Shown in pieces: positions 41,437 to 51,285 of a stretch of 56,752 bases of DNA. Position 1 is the stretch's first letter. Each line of letters begins with the position of its first letter. The notes beneath the pieces are model-generated. The model saw only the letters and a program-made list of their open reading frames with translations, was not told where the DNA came from and did no database searches. Made by a program: the position numbers and the translations under genes. Location of the stretch: the NCBI GenBank assembly GCA_022572185.1, contig JACZWL010000018.1:1-56752 (forward strand). Direction: 5' to 3'. Source of the DNA: Pseudomonadota bacterium. Its GTDB lineage: Bacteria > Pseudomonadota > Gammaproteobacteria > Steroidobacterales > Woeseiaceae.

Positions 41437-44160
41437 ATGTCATTTCTGTTTCGAATTTCGTCGACTATCACCATCACCATCGCCGCCGGGATCGCCGCCA
41501 TCGGTCTTGTCGGAACCAGTGCTCATGCCCAGGAAGCGGGCGCCACGGCCTCGTCGGTCCTGGAGGAAATCGTCGTGACCGCCCGGCGGCGCGAGGAAAG
41601 GCTGCAGGACACGCCGATCTCGATTTCCGCGTTTACCGGCGCATCGTTGGACCAGCGCCAGATCAATCGCCTGAGTGGAATCGGCTCGTCCACACCGAAC
41701 CTGATGTTCGACACCGGCGCGACATTTTCGGGTGCAAACTCGTCGGCTTCAGTCTTTATTCGCGGTATCGGTCAGGTCGACTTCACGCTAACCACCGAGC
41801 CCGGCGTGGGCATATACCTCGATGGCGTTTACATGTCACAAACGATCGGCAGCGTGCTGGACCTGGTCGATATCGAGCGTATCGAAGTGTTGCGTGGACC
41901 ACAGGGTACGCTGTTCGGGCGCAATACCATCGGCGGGGCGATCAATGTGACGTCCAGGAAGCCGGCCGACGAACTGCAGGGTGACGTCAAAGTCACGGTC
42001 GGCGAGGACAGTCGCTTCGACGTGCGCGCCGGGGTGAATTTTCCGATTACAAATAACCTGGCGGTCCGTTTGTCCGCCGCTACATTTGGCCGGGACGGTT
42101 ATGTCGCCGCGCCGAACACGCCGAGTGGCGAGGAACTCGGCGACATCGATCAGGACGTCGCCCGCTTAGCGTTGGGCTGGGAGCCGAACGAGAAATTCAG
42201 GCTGGATTTCAACGCGGACTGGTCCCGGCAGCGGGAAAACGGCGTACCGAATGTGCTGGTCGGGGTGTTCGACGGCGCCGCCTTTGCTATTCCTATCCCG
42301 CCGCTCGGCACTTTGCCGACCGATGCTTTGGTGCCGCTAAGTTTTGTGGATCTCCACAATCTGGTGGCGACGGCACCATTCGGTGAACAGGGTTGCTTGT
42401 CAATGTTCGTGGTACCGATGTTGTTTGCCTGTCCGCCGAACGTGGTGCCAAACCCGCGATTCCTCCAGTCCGTCATTTGCGGCGGCAGCGGAACGCCTAA
42501 CCCTGTCTTCAATTGTCCGCCCGGTCAGAGCGATATCATCAATATTCAGAACGACCCCTGGGTCAACACCAGCACGCTTGCCCTGGCTTCGGAGAGCGAT
42601 GTCTGGGGCGTGAACCTGACGCTGGCCTATGACTTCAATGGGGCCACGATCAAGTCAATCACCAGTTATCGTGAGATGGAGGCGTTCACCGCATTGGACA
42701 TTGACGCCGTCGAAGTCCTGATCGGCGACCTGGTGAACGATTTTGATACCGAGCAATTCACCCAGGAGTTTCAGCTGTCGGGCGTCGCGATCAATGACCG
42801 CTTGAACTGGCTGGTCGGTTTCTACTATTTCACCGAAGAAGGGACCGGCCTGGACGATGTGGAATTCACGGTCGCGCGATTTCTATCGGGTGCTCAGGTT
42901 GACAACGAAAGCACAGCCGCCTTCGGTCAGCTGACCTTCGACTTCACGGACAAGCTGTCGCTGACCGCCGGCCTCCGGTATACGGATGAAACGAAGAAGT
43001 TCATTGTCCCGGATACCTGTTTCGCGCTACCGAAGGGGCCGGCAACAACGGTCTTTGACCCGACCACGGGGCTGGACGTCACGATCACTTGCGCCCGGCT
43101 GCAAAGTGTGATCGATCCGGGTTTCCTGAACGGTACCGATTCAACTGACCCTACTTCCGGATTTTTGCCGTGGATCAATTTTCTGGTCGGGGGCGACGTG
43201 AATCGAGATTGCTGCCTGCCGATTTCCAATGCGGCCGGTATACCGGTCGGCGGGTTAATTCCGGGCCTGGATGTTTCGCCGACCACCGGCTTGCCGCAGG
43301 CTCCCGTCAATGGCAACGGCTTCCCGCTCGTACCGGGCGGGACGGCCGAAAGGTCGTTCGACGACTGGACGCCCCATATCAATCTGGCCTACAAGTGGAC
43401 CGATGATCTGCTGACCTACGTGTCCTATTCGGAAGGGTTCAAATCCGGCGGGTTCGTGCAGCGGGTCTTTCCACCCAAGACCGAAGTCCCGTCGTTCGAG
43501 CCGGAGAGTGCCAAGGTATACGAACTCGGGTTCAAATGGCTGGGGGCCGACGAACGGCTCCGGCTCAACGGCGCAGTGTTCTTTACCGATTACGAAGACC
43601 TGCAGATCGAGGTCAATGACGGCATTGCGCCCGTTACACGCAATGCTGCGGAGGCGGAGATCACCGGTTTCGAACTCGAGCTGACGGCGGTGCCCGGCGC
43701 GAACTGGCTGATCCAGGCCGGTGTCGGGTATCTCGATGCGGAATACACGAAGCTGGACCCCAGCCAGAATTTCACCACCGATCTGCGCGAGCTCACGCTA
43801 GCTTCGAAACTGGTTAATGCCCCTGAGTGGACGACTAACGTGGGCGTCCAGTACACGGCTGCTTTTGGCGGCGGTGGGCAACTGATCCCGCGAGTGGACT
43901 GGGCCTATACATCAGAGGTATTCAAAGACGCCTTGAATTACCCGGAACTCAGGCAGGACGATTACCATCTGGTCGACGCCTATCTGACCTACATCGCGCC
44001 GCAGGGAAATTGGGAAGCGGCTCTGTTTGCGACCAACCTGACGGACGAGGAATACATCACGTCCGGCTTTGCCAACGGGCTGACCCAGGGCCGGATTACC
44101 GCGAACGTCGGTCGTCCGCGCCAGTGGGGCCTGAGCCTTATGTACCGTTTTGGCGAATAA
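41437..44160 (+). CDS. TonB-dependent outer-membrane receptor 2
   Basis: This 907-residue protein has a signal peptide (cleaved near TSAHA-QEA, about residue 32), a TonB-box region (LEEIVVTARRREERLQ), the plug motif IERIEVLRGPQGTLFGRN and a barrel ending LSLMYRFGE. It is clearly a paralogue of receptor 1 but about 100 residues longer, with larger extracellular loops. These include cysteine pairs around residues 325-360 and 525-595. The StyA-like monooxygenase follows after 14 bases, so uptake and first oxidation are probably made together. Its tail matches the remnant at 15838-15891. A hydrophobic aromatic ligand is inferred. Confidence 0.93.
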   Translation: MSFLFRISSTITITIAAGIAAIGLVGTSAHAQEAGATASSVLEEIVVTARRREERLQDTPISISAFTGASLDQRQINRLSGIGSSTPNLMFDTGATFSGANSSASVFIRGIGQVDFTLTTEPGVGIYLDGVYMSQTIGSVLDLVDIERIEVLRGPQGTLFGRNTIGGAINVTSRKPADELQGDVKVTVGEDSRFDVRAGVNFPITNNLAVRLSAATFGRDGYVAAPNTPSGEELGDIDQDVARLALGWEPNEKFRLDFNADWSRQRENGVPNVLVGVFDGAAFAIPIPPLGTLPTDALVPLSFVDLHNLVATAPFGEQGCLSMFVVPMLFACPPNVVPNPRFLQSVICGGSGTPNPVFNCPPGQSDIINIQNDPWVNTSTLALASESDVWGVNLTLAYDFNGATIKSITSYREMEAFTALDIDAVEVLIGDLVNDFDTEQFTQEFQLSGVAINDRLNWLVGFYYFTEEGTGLDDVEFTVARFLSGAQVDNESTAAFGQLTFDFTDKLSLTAGLRYTDETKKFIVPDTCFALPKGPATTVFDPTTGLDVTITCARLQSVIDPGFLNGTDSTDPTSGFLPWINFLVGGDVNRDCCLPISNAAGIPVGGLIPGLDVSPTTGLPQAPVNGNGFPLVPGGTAERSFDDWTPHINLAYKWTDDLLTYVSYSEGFKSGGFVQRVFPPKTEVPSFEPESAKVYELGFKWLGADERLRLNGAVFFTDYEDLQIEVNDGIAPVTRNAAEAEITGFELELTAVPGANWLIQAGVGYLDAEYTKLDPSQNFTTDLRELTLASKLVNAPEWTTNVGVQYTAAFGGGGQLIPRVDWAYTSEVFKDALNYPELRQDDYHLVDAYLTYIAPQGNWEAALFATNLTDEEYITSGFANGLTQGRITANVGRPRQWGLSLMYRFGE

Positions 44161-44174
44161 GCGAAGAGGTTGCG

Positions 44175-45539
44175 GTGAGGAAGATCGCTGTCATCGGCGC
44201 GGGCCAGGCCGGCCTGCTCGCGGCCCATGCCCTCCACCAGAATGGGTACGAGGTATCGCTTTACTCGGATAAAACGGCGGACGACTTTCTCACCAAGACA
44301 CGACCGACGGGTACTGCCGCTCGATTCCACATGTCGCTCGAGTTCGAACGCGAACTCGGACTCGAGCACTGGGGAGACGTGGCGCCTCGCGGCGAAGGCG
44401 TGCATCTGCACTTCTGTCGGAAGAAGGGCAACGTATTTCTGACCCTGCTGGGTCGTCTGGACGATTATTATCTGGCGATCGATGTCAGACTGCAGAGCGC
44501 AACCTGGATGCGTGAGCTGACAGAGCGAGGTTGCCGGGTCGAAATTGAGAACATCACCATCGACCGGCTCGAAGAGATCGCGGCCGAGAACGATTTGAGC
44601 ATCGTGGCCGCGGGACGGGGTGAGATTCAGCAACTCTTCCCGCGCGACGAGGCCCGCAGCACTTATGACCGATCCCAGCGCTTCCTGGCCATGGTGTGTG
44701 TGCACGGGATCCCCATGAACTTCGACTATGCCCCGTATTACCGGCCGGTGAAGTTCAATTTCTTCGCCCCGCACGGTGAGTGTTTCTGGGTGCCCTGGTA
44801 TTCGATGAATGCGCAGCAATCCTGGAGCCTGGTATTCGAGGCCAAGGATGACGGCCCGTTCGACCGTTTTCGCGATGTCAAGTCCGGCCAGCAGGCACTC
44901 GATCGAGCCCGGGAGGTGGTCAAGGATATGACGCCCTGGGACTACGAGTGGCTGAAGGATGCGGAACTCTGCGATGAGAATTCATGGCTGGTTGGCAGCT
45001 TCCTACCGCAGGTTCGACAAGTCGTCGGGACGCTCCCGTCGGGGCGCAACGTCATCGCCCTCGGTGACACGGCCCATTCCCTGGACCCGATCGGGGGTCA
45101 GGGGGCAAACAATGGCAACAAGATGACGCGCAATCTGGTCGAATGCGTGCTGGAGCGGGAGGACCAACCCTTCGACGCGGACTGGATGCGGGGCACGTTC
45201 GATCGTTTCTGGGAACGACACCGTTACATCGACATGTTCAATAACACGCTGCTCGAGCCACTCACCGACGCTGGCAAGATAATTCTCGTGGCGCAATACG
45301 GCAGTACGGCCGAAGCCGGGAACGATAGCCCCCAGCAGAAGATCGCGGATGCCTTCGTCAGCAATTTCAACGATCCGATCGAGCTCACGGAGGCCTTCCA
45401 CGACAGCGACAAGGCCAGGCAGGTGGTGAAAGAGGCGTTCGGATCGTCGTTCTGGCCTGTGCTCCGCGGCGGGCTGGGCATCGCCAAGGCGCAGCTCTTG
45501 CAGATGCTGGGCAGGCCCGGGGGCCATCCGGGAACCTGA
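44175..45539 (+). CDS. StyA-like group E flavoprotein monooxygenase 2
   Basis: This 454-residue protein starts with GTG after AAGAGGT and opens with VRKIAVIGAGQAGLLAAHAL (GxGxxG). DLSIVAAGRGEIQQLFPRDEA and DPIGGQGANNGNKM match the second and third flavin segments of styrene/indole monooxygenases. It shares the layout of monooxygenase 1 but is longer at the C-terminus. No flavin reductase lies next to it, so it may borrow the MarR-tailed reductase at 22920. Being downstream of TonB receptor 2, it probably acts early on the imported compound. A longer upstream frame overlaps the receptor gene and was rejected. Confidence 0.88.
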   Translation: MRKIAVIGAGQAGLLAAHALHQNGYEVSLYSDKTADDFLTKTRPTGTAARFHMSLEFERELGLEHWGDVAPRGEGVHLHFCRKKGNVFLTLLGRLDDYYLAIDVRLQSATWMRELTERGCRVEIENITIDRLEEIAAENDLSIVAAGRGEIQQLFPRDEARSTYDRSQRFLAMVCVHGIPMNFDYAPYYRPVKFNFFAPHGECFWVPWYSMNAQQSWSLVFEAKDDGPFDRFRDVKSGQQALDRAREVVKDMTPWDYEWLKDAELCDENSWLVGSFLPQVRQVVGTLPSGRNVIALGDTAHSLDPIGGQGANNGNKMTRNLVECVLEREDQPFDADWMRGTFDRFWERHRYIDMFNNTLLEPLTDAGKIILVAQYGSTAEAGNDSPQQKIADAFVSNFNDPIELTEAFHDSDKARQVVKEAFGSSFWPVLRGGLGIAKAQLLQMLGRPGGHPGT

Positions 45540-45586
45540 CCGATCGATCGGCATACGGGGCCGACTCACCGGTCTCCTATTGCATG

Positions 45587-46543
45587 CTATTCGGGAAGCT
45601 GACGCCGGCTGTGCCGATTGAGGTTGCCGACAACCAGCCAGATTCCCAGGCAAATGAATAATCCGCCGATCAGATGATAGAAAAAGATTTTCTCGCCCAG
45701 AAACGTGACAGCCAGCATCGCACCGAACAGCGGAATCAGATTGATAAACATCGCCGCGCGGCTGGGACCGATTATCTGATTTCCCAGGTTCCACATCAGA
45801 TTACCAAACACGGAAACCAATAACGCGAGTTCAAGTACCACCACAACCGTAGATGAGCGCATCGGCACGGTCGCATAGAACAAAGATTCCAGAATATAAA
45901 ATGGCAGCAACATCAAACTGCCCATCAGCGTGAGGGCGAACAGTGATTCGACGACAGAGAGATCGCCGGGCAACTTTCTCAGATTCAAGGCATATGTGGC
46001 AAGGCCGCACATGGCTGCCAGAGCAATCAAATCTCCACTGTTCAATTGCAGGTTTGACACATTAGTCCAGTCACCCTTGGACATCATGACCACGACACCA
46101 AACAACGCGAAGATGATGCCGACAACACCGCTCCTGGAAATCCGGTCCTGCAGAAACACGACTGCCAGTAGCACCGTAAGAACCGGCTGAACCGCATTGA
46201 TCAGGGAGACGTTGATTGCCGTCGTAAAGTTCAGCGCCACCAACAACACGGAGGTGCTGCCCACGATGAGAAGTCCAAGCACGGCCAGGATTTTCAGGTG
46301 TGCGCGATAAATTTCGCGTCGTTCGAGGATTTTCGGCACCACGAAGGGTGCCAGAAACAGTGCGCCAACCGTCCAGCGCCAAAAGGATAGTCCTAAAGGG
46401 GGAATCTCGCCGTGTACGCTTCTGCCGATAACGTGATTACCCGCCAGGCACAGGGCCGTCAGAGTCAGTATCAGGTGCGCCCCTCGTGGTGTCCTGATCC
46501 AGGCGAATTTCCTGTTGGCTACCGAACGAGTTTCCTGCGTCAT
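45587..46543 (-). CDS. EamA/DMT-family transporter
   Basis: This 318-residue protein has ten predicted membrane helices arranged as two EamA repeats. The N-terminal repeat includes SFWRWTVGALFLAPF and NFTTAINVSLINAVQPVLT, and the second has QIIGPSRAAMFINLIPLFG. Members export amino acids, nucleobases or other metabolites. It starts 60 bases after fbiC on the same strand, so it may be co-transcribed with the F420 genes. Nothing shows that it moves F420 or a precursor. It converges with StyA-like monooxygenase 2. Confidence 0.88.
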   Translation of the reverse strand: MTQETRSVANRKFAWIRTPRGAHLILTLTALCLAGNHVIGRSVHGEIPPLGLSFWRWTVGALFLAPFVVPKILERREIYRAHLKILAVLGLLIVGSTSVLLVALNFTTAINVSLINAVQPVLTVLLAVVFLQDRISRSGVVGIIFALFGVVVMMSKGDWTNVSNLQLNSGDLIALAAMCGLATYALNLRKLPGDLSVVESLFALTLMGSLMLLPFYILESLFYATVPMRSSTVVVVLELALLVSVFGNLMWNLGNQIIGPSRAAMFINLIPLFGAMLAVTFLGEKIFFYHLIGGLFICLGIWLVVGNLNRHSRRQLPE

Positions 46544-46602
46544 CCCGCTCTGCCGTTTAATGCGAATAATCTGCTGAGAAAGTCGTACAGATCAAGGTGA
46601 AA

Positions 46603-49017
46603 TCACTGCGCCTGCAAACTGGTATCGAACTGTCGAAAATTGCGGGCGCTGAGATTATGTACGGGCACCAATGCCGCCGCACTGTGTGAAGCACTTACCC
46701 GGTCTGTCGGCGTCTCGCCGTAGAGCGTGTTGCGCTGACGTGGGTGACGACCGATGCTTCTGATCAATCTGTCCATCGCATCCGGCGCCATCTCCTGACC
46801 GTGACTCGCGCCGGCCGCACGCGATATCGACTCGTTCATCAAGGTGCCACCCAGGTCGTTCGCACCGGCATTCAGGCAATCGGCAGCTCCGGCCTCGCCG
46901 AGCTTGACCCATGAGACCTGGATGTTCGGGATCAAGGGATGCAGTACCAGCCGAGCTACGGCATGCATCAGTATTGTTTCCCGATAGGTTGGACCCGGCC
47001 TTGACAAGCCCTTGCGGTGCATCGGCGCTTCCATATGCACGTAGGGCAACGGGACAAATTCTGTTATGCCGCCAGTGCGTTCCTGCAGGTCGCGAATCGC
47101 CAGAAGATGCCGTGCCCAGTGCTGAATTTTTTCCAGGTGACCGAACATGATGGTTGAGGTTGTGTGCAGACCCAGTCCGTGTGCGGCCGCGATGGTGGAC
47201 AGCCACTCCCCCGCCGTGATCTTGTCCGGGCATATAATCCGGCGGATGTCATCATCGAGAATCTCCGCTGCCGTGCCGGGCAAAGTGCCGAGGCCGACGT
47301 CCTGCAGCTGTGCCAGGAAATGCTCAACAGAAACACCAAATGTCCTGGCGCCATGAGTAATTTCGAGCGGTGAAAACGCATGTACATGTATATCGGGTGC
47401 AGCCCGTTTCGCTGCGCGGCAAATGTCGATATAGGTCTGACCAGTAAACGCCGGGTGAATACCACCTTGTAAACAGACTTCTGTCGCACCGCGGCTCCAG
47501 GCTTCCGCCGTGCGGCGCTCTATCTCCTCGAGATCGACGACGTATGGCGCGCCACGCAGATTCTCGCTCGTCTTGCCCTTTGAAAAGGCACAGAACGAGC
47601 ACTTGTAAAGGCAGATATTCGTATAGTTGATGTTCCGATTGACGACGTACGTGACAACGTCGCCGGTCACTTCACGACGCAATTGATCCGCCGCATGACA
47701 AACCGCTGCAACACTGCTGCCGCGGACGCGAAACAACACCTCGACATCCGCTCGCGTCAGACGCTTACCGGAGCGGGAGCGTCCGAGAATACGACTCAGG
47801 CGTGCATCGAACACTTCATGATTGCTGGCACCGGCACCTTGCAATCGCCAGGGCGGAGTTACCTCTGCACCGACCGCCCATTCCTCCGGACGGCTGTCAT
47901 CGCGGGCATAGCCATCGCTGTCCGCGTGCCGCAGTACGGCGCCGATCAGTCCGGAGTCTATCCACTGATCACGATCCTCAATGTATGACGGATAAACTGT
48001 CAAACGCGGTATCAGACTTTTTTTCGCCGTCGCCGTAATATCGGCCAGATCCTGCACAGGCGGCCAGGGTGACTCCGGATTGACATGATCGGGTGTCACG
48101 GGCGACACACCGCCCCAGTCACTGATCCCCGCGTGGATGAGGGCCACGGGATCCTCGGCATTCAAATTCGGCGGCACCTGTATGCTCATGTCGGGCCCGA
48201 ATACATGACGCGCGATCGACACCGTCCAGAGCAACTCTTCTCTCGCCGGCGGCGCAAAACCTGCCATTTTTGTGCCCGGCTTCGGCACAAAATTCTGAAT
48301 AATGATTTCCTGAATGTGCCCGTATTGCTCGTGCAAGGCACGCAAAGCCAAGAGGCTGTCAATCCGTTCGCTGCGGGTTTCGCCTATACCGATCAGGATG
48401 CCGCTCGTAAAAGGTACCCGGGCTTCGCCAGCCGCGCGGATGGAATCCAGTCGAACCGACGGCTGCTTGTCCGGCGAACCATAATGCGGTCCGCCCCGCA
48501 GGGAAAGACGCGACGAGGTGGTTTCGAGCATCATTCCCATCGACGGCGCAACAGCGCGAAAACGCCGATAGTCGGACAAGGACATGATGCCGGCGTTGAG
48601 GTGCGGCAACAAGCCGGTTTCCCGGCGCACGAGTTCGGCCATCTCAGCCAGGTAATCCAGAGTCGTGTCGTGCCCCATCGCCTTCAGGGCAGTCCGGGCG
48701 GTCTTATAGCGGAGTTCCGGCTTGTCGCCGAGGGTAAACAACGCTTCGCGGCAACCGGCTTGTCTGCCCTCCCGGGCAATCGCCAGGACCTTATCGCGAT
48801 CGAGATAGGGTTGCGCCACCCGTCGCGGCGTCTTGGCATAGGTACAGTAGTGACAGACATCCCTGCACAATTCTGTGAGCGGAATAAATACTTTGGGCGA
48901 GTAAGTCACGACGTTGCCGCTACCGGCGTCGCGAATCCTGGCGGCTGCACGCATCAGGCGTTGCAGGGACCATTTATCCCCCATGCGCAGTAATTCGTTT
49001 CGATCTGTAGAATTCAT
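46603..49017 (-). CDS. fbiC: FbiC, bifunctional F0 synthase (CofG-CofH fusion)
   Basis: This 804-residue protein carries two radical-SAM domains. The N-terminal CofG-type site is CRDVCHYC (Cys51, Cys55, Cys58). The C-terminal CofH-type site is CLYKCSFC near residues 467-474. Together they make 7,8-didemethyl-8-hydroxy-5-deazariboflavin, the chromophore of coenzyme F420, from tyrosine and a flavin precursor. The fused form is the rule in actinobacteria and in the few proteobacteria that have acquired F420 synthesis. It begins 9 bases after cofC. cofD and cofE are not in this window, so the pathway must be completed elsewhere. Both cysteine triads are intact. Confidence 0.96.
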   Translation of the reverse strand: MNSTDRNELLRMGDKWSLQRLMRAAARIRDAGSGNVVTYSPKVFIPLTELCRDVCHYCTYAKTPRRVAQPYLDRDKVLAIAREGRQAGCREALFTLGDKPELRYKTARTALKAMGHDTTLDYLAEMAELVRRETGLLPHLNAGIMSLSDYRRFRAVAPSMGMMLETTSSRLSLRGGPHYGSPDKQPSVRLDSIRAAGEARVPFTSGILIGIGETRSERIDSLLALRALHEQYGHIQEIIIQNFVPKPGTKMAGFAPPAREELLWTVSIARHVFGPDMSIQVPPNLNAEDPVALIHAGISDWGGVSPVTPDHVNPESPWPPVQDLADITATAKKSLIPRLTVYPSYIEDRDQWIDSGLIGAVLRHADSDGYARDDSRPEEWAVGAEVTPPWRLQGAGASNHEVFDARLSRILGRSRSGKRLTRADVEVLFRVRGSSVAAVCHAADQLRREVTGDVVTYVVNRNINYTNICLYKCSFCAFSKGKTSENLRGAPYVVDLEEIERRTAEAWSRGATEVCLQGGIHPAFTGQTYIDICRAAKRAAPDIHVHAFSPLEITHGARTFGVSVEHFLAQLQDVGLGTLPGTAAEILDDDIRRIICPDKITAGEWLSTIAAAHGLGLHTTSTIMFGHLEKIQHWARHLLAIRDLQERTGGITEFVPLPYVHMEAPMHRKGLSRPGPTYRETILMHAVARLVLHPLIPNIQVSWVKLGEAGAADCLNAGANDLGGTLMNESISRAAGASHGQEMAPDAMDRLIRSIGRHPRQRNTLYGETPTDRVSASHSAAALVPVHNLSARNFRQFDTSLQAQ

Positions 49018-49026
49018 AATTCTGAA

Positions 49027-49704
49027 TTACGCAGTTTCGGCGGCAGCGACCCTGTCATTCAGCCGCGTCACAACACCAGATCGTTGCAGAAACTTTAGCG
49101 TGTCGCAGGAATCGTTCTGGCGACATAAGTATTGCAGATCGTCGGCTGTGTCGATATCACGCTGAAACGCGGTGTCATCAAGCACGCTCACCTTCTGCCC
49201 TGCGGCCTGAGCCGCCAACGCATGCCGCTTTGCGCTGCCCGCGCCGAACGAGAACTTTACCTGCTGTGGCATCGTCGCAATGAATGCGTTGGTGCCGCCG
49301 TCCCGGACGGCACGACAGATAGTGACTCCCTCCTGGTGACCGCGCAGGATGCGGGCGAAATCTTGACTGCAAAGGCGCGGCAGGTCCGCGGCGACCAGCA
49401 GGAACGTTTTCGCCGACTGAATTTCAGGCATCTGTGCAATCCGGGTCACATTAGCGGACACGTCGAGCGTTGGGTCATCATTCTCATACGCACAGTCGAA
49501 TCGTCTCGCGAGTTCTTCCTGTTCAGGGCCCTGCCCCAGTAACAGTATGCGATCGATTTCCGGCGTATTGCATAAGGCCCTCAATACATCGGTCGCCATC
49601 AGCCGGGCGACGCTTTCGCGCTGTGTGCCCGCAAGCACGGATGACAGACGTGTTTTGGCCCGATCAAATGCCTTGACCGGCAATATCGCCCAGGTCTTGC
49701 TCAT
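49027..49704 (-). CDS. cofC: CofC, 2-phospho-L-lactate (or 3-phosphoglycerate/PEP) guanylyltransferase
   Basis: This 225-residue nucleotidyltransferase has the CofC opening TWAILPVKAFDRAKTRLS, the AADLPRL metal/nucleotide loop and the GGTNAFI motif. It activates phospholactate, phosphoenolpyruvate or 3-phosphoglycerate with GTP to build the F420 side chain. Some proteobacterial CofC proteins prefer 3-phosphoglycerate, giving 3PG-F420; which applies here cannot be read by eye. I chose the ATG at 49704 because it immediately precedes the conserved SKTWAILPVK; the longer form adds eight residues. It is the first gene of the cofC-fbiC pair. Confidence 0.92.
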   Translation of the reverse strand: MSKTWAILPVKAFDRAKTRLSSVLAGTQRESVARLMATDVLRALCNTPEIDRILLLGQGPEQEELARRFDCAYENDDPTLDVSANVTRIAQMPEIQSAKTFLLVAADLPRLCSQDFARILRGHQEGVTICRAVRDGGTNAFIATMPQQVKFSFGAGSAKRHALAAQAAGQKVSVLDDTAFQRDIDTADDLQYLCRQNDSCDTLKFLQRSGVVTRLNDRVAAAETA

Positions 49705-49968
49705 GGCGTTTCGCTCTGGCAACAACAAAGAATCTGCGGCAATACTGCCTTAGTCTGCCGCGAATCTCCTTGTTTTTTCAAGAATCTGTCTTGACTGGCT
49801 AGCGAAGCGATCGCGGCTATGGGGCAACGATATACGGCAGCATCGGCAAGCATTAAGCCTGTGCATGAAGACCTGGCCATCGTAGCCGAAAAGTGGATAT
49901 TTCTCGCGCCGGAACGCCTAACATCCAAAACGGTGCTAGCCAGAATCGCCCCGACGCGCTGACGGCAT

Positions 49969-51030
49969 TCAGTAATTGATAGACGGTGACATCGATGGAT
50001 AAAACAAGCCGATCAGACGCATGCCATCCGGCGATGTGCACTCCAGAGAATGCGCCTGTTTCAGTGGCAGAAAAATAGTGTCACCCGGTTTGACGGGCGT
50101 TTTTGTCTCGTCAGTCCACATGAATCCTTCACCTGAGAGTATCGTGATGGTCTCTTCATACAAATGCCGGTGATGCGCTGCACGCGACTGTGGAATTTCA
50201 CCGATGAACTGGGAGACCGGTGTGCCATGAGTCTTGTCGCCGATCAATACCTGGAAGAAGCGGTCTGCCATTGCTTCCTGTTTGCTTTCATCCACACCCT
50301 GCACGCGATCCGGAATTGAAGTATCGAAAACCTGCGGCATCTGCTCCAGGGTCTCGGGTGTCGCACACGGTGGGCAAACCGAAATATTCATTGCGATGGG
50401 TTCCGCGTCTTTGTTGGTAATCTGAAAACCCTCTCCCGGTTTAATGCACACACCGCTCTCGGCCGAGACAGGAAACGCGCGATGGCCGATATTGACGGTG
50501 CCCTGTCCCGAGACGATAAAAAGCACGACATCGCTGCCAGGGTAGCTCAGAACGGGTGACTGGCCGGTTGCTACGACCGCTTGATATTGCGATAGATTTT
50601 TCGCGCCATCGACCACGCCGATAACCGGGTAGATCTTCATAGTGCCAAGCGTCGACAATGCTGACTCGGGCACCCGAATGACGTAGCAGCCATTATCCAG
50701 CTTTGCCTTTAATGCCCCGCCCTCGCCCGCTACGTAATCCACAAGTACCACGCCGACGCCATCAGCCTCACCGGCTTCCGCATAGGTGTCGGAAAGACTG
50801 TTGTGGGATCCATCACAAAACGGTTGTGCCTTGGTATGTTTGCAAGCGCAGAGAAGCTTTTCCCCCGTTTGTTCCGCAACCCACTTTAGCGGGAGGAATT
50901 CCGTCACTTTATGCGATCCGTCGCAAAACGGTTGCTTCTTGCTGAGCCCACAGGCACACCAGAAGTAGCTCTTACCCTTCTCAAGCTGAACGAGATACGG
51001 CTTGAGCCGTGCGATTGTTGCTGTGCTCAT
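49969..51030 (-). CDS. CDGSH iron-sulfur / bicupin fusion protein
   Basis: This 353-residue protein begins with two CDGSH motifs (Cys25, Cys27, Cys36, His40 and Cys61, Cys63, Cys72, His76), each able to hold a mitoNEET-type 2Fe-2S cluster. Two cupin domains follow. The second has the HHRHLYEETITILSGEG metal motif and a downstream LKQAHSLE histidine. The ATG at 51030 lies after GGGAAAAGACG. The tandem CDGSH unit could be a redox or sensor module for a cupin enzyme or sugar-isomerase-like domain. I do not recognise this exact fusion. It is divergent from the D-lactate-dehydrogenase-like gene. Confidence 0.87.
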   Translation of the reverse strand: MSTATIARLKPYLVQLEKGKSYFWCACGLSKKQPFCDGSHKVTEFLPLKWVAEQTGEKLLCACKHTKAQPFCDGSHNSLSDTYAEAGEADGVGVVLVDYVAGEGGALKAKLDNGCYVIRVPESALSTLGTMKIYPVIGVVDGAKNLSQYQAVVATGQSPVLSYPGSDVVLFIVSGQGTVNIGHRAFPVSAESGVCIKPGEGFQITNKDAEPIAMNISVCPPCATPETLEQMPQVFDTSIPDRVQGVDESKQEAMADRFFQVLIGDKTHGTPVSQFIGEIPQSRAAHHRHLYEETITILSGEGFMWTDETKTPVKPGDTIFLPLKQAHSLECTSPDGMRLIGLFYPSMSPSINY

Positions 51031-51285
51031 TTCGTCTTTTCCCAAAGGTTTGTGTCTGTCAGATCAACAGATGCTTTTGTCGCTTCAATGCGCGAAAAAG
51101 CGTATCGATGTCGTCATGGTTGTTATAAAGTTGAGGCCGAGGAGTGAACGCGCACTTCCGGCCCTATCGCTCTCATTATGCCGCCGTGTTCACCCGTCAC
51201 GATACGATTCTTCAAAGTGCAGCCTCAACTGAGCGCTCACGGTAACAAAGAGCTATGACCACATCTACAACGAAGCCGGCATCCC

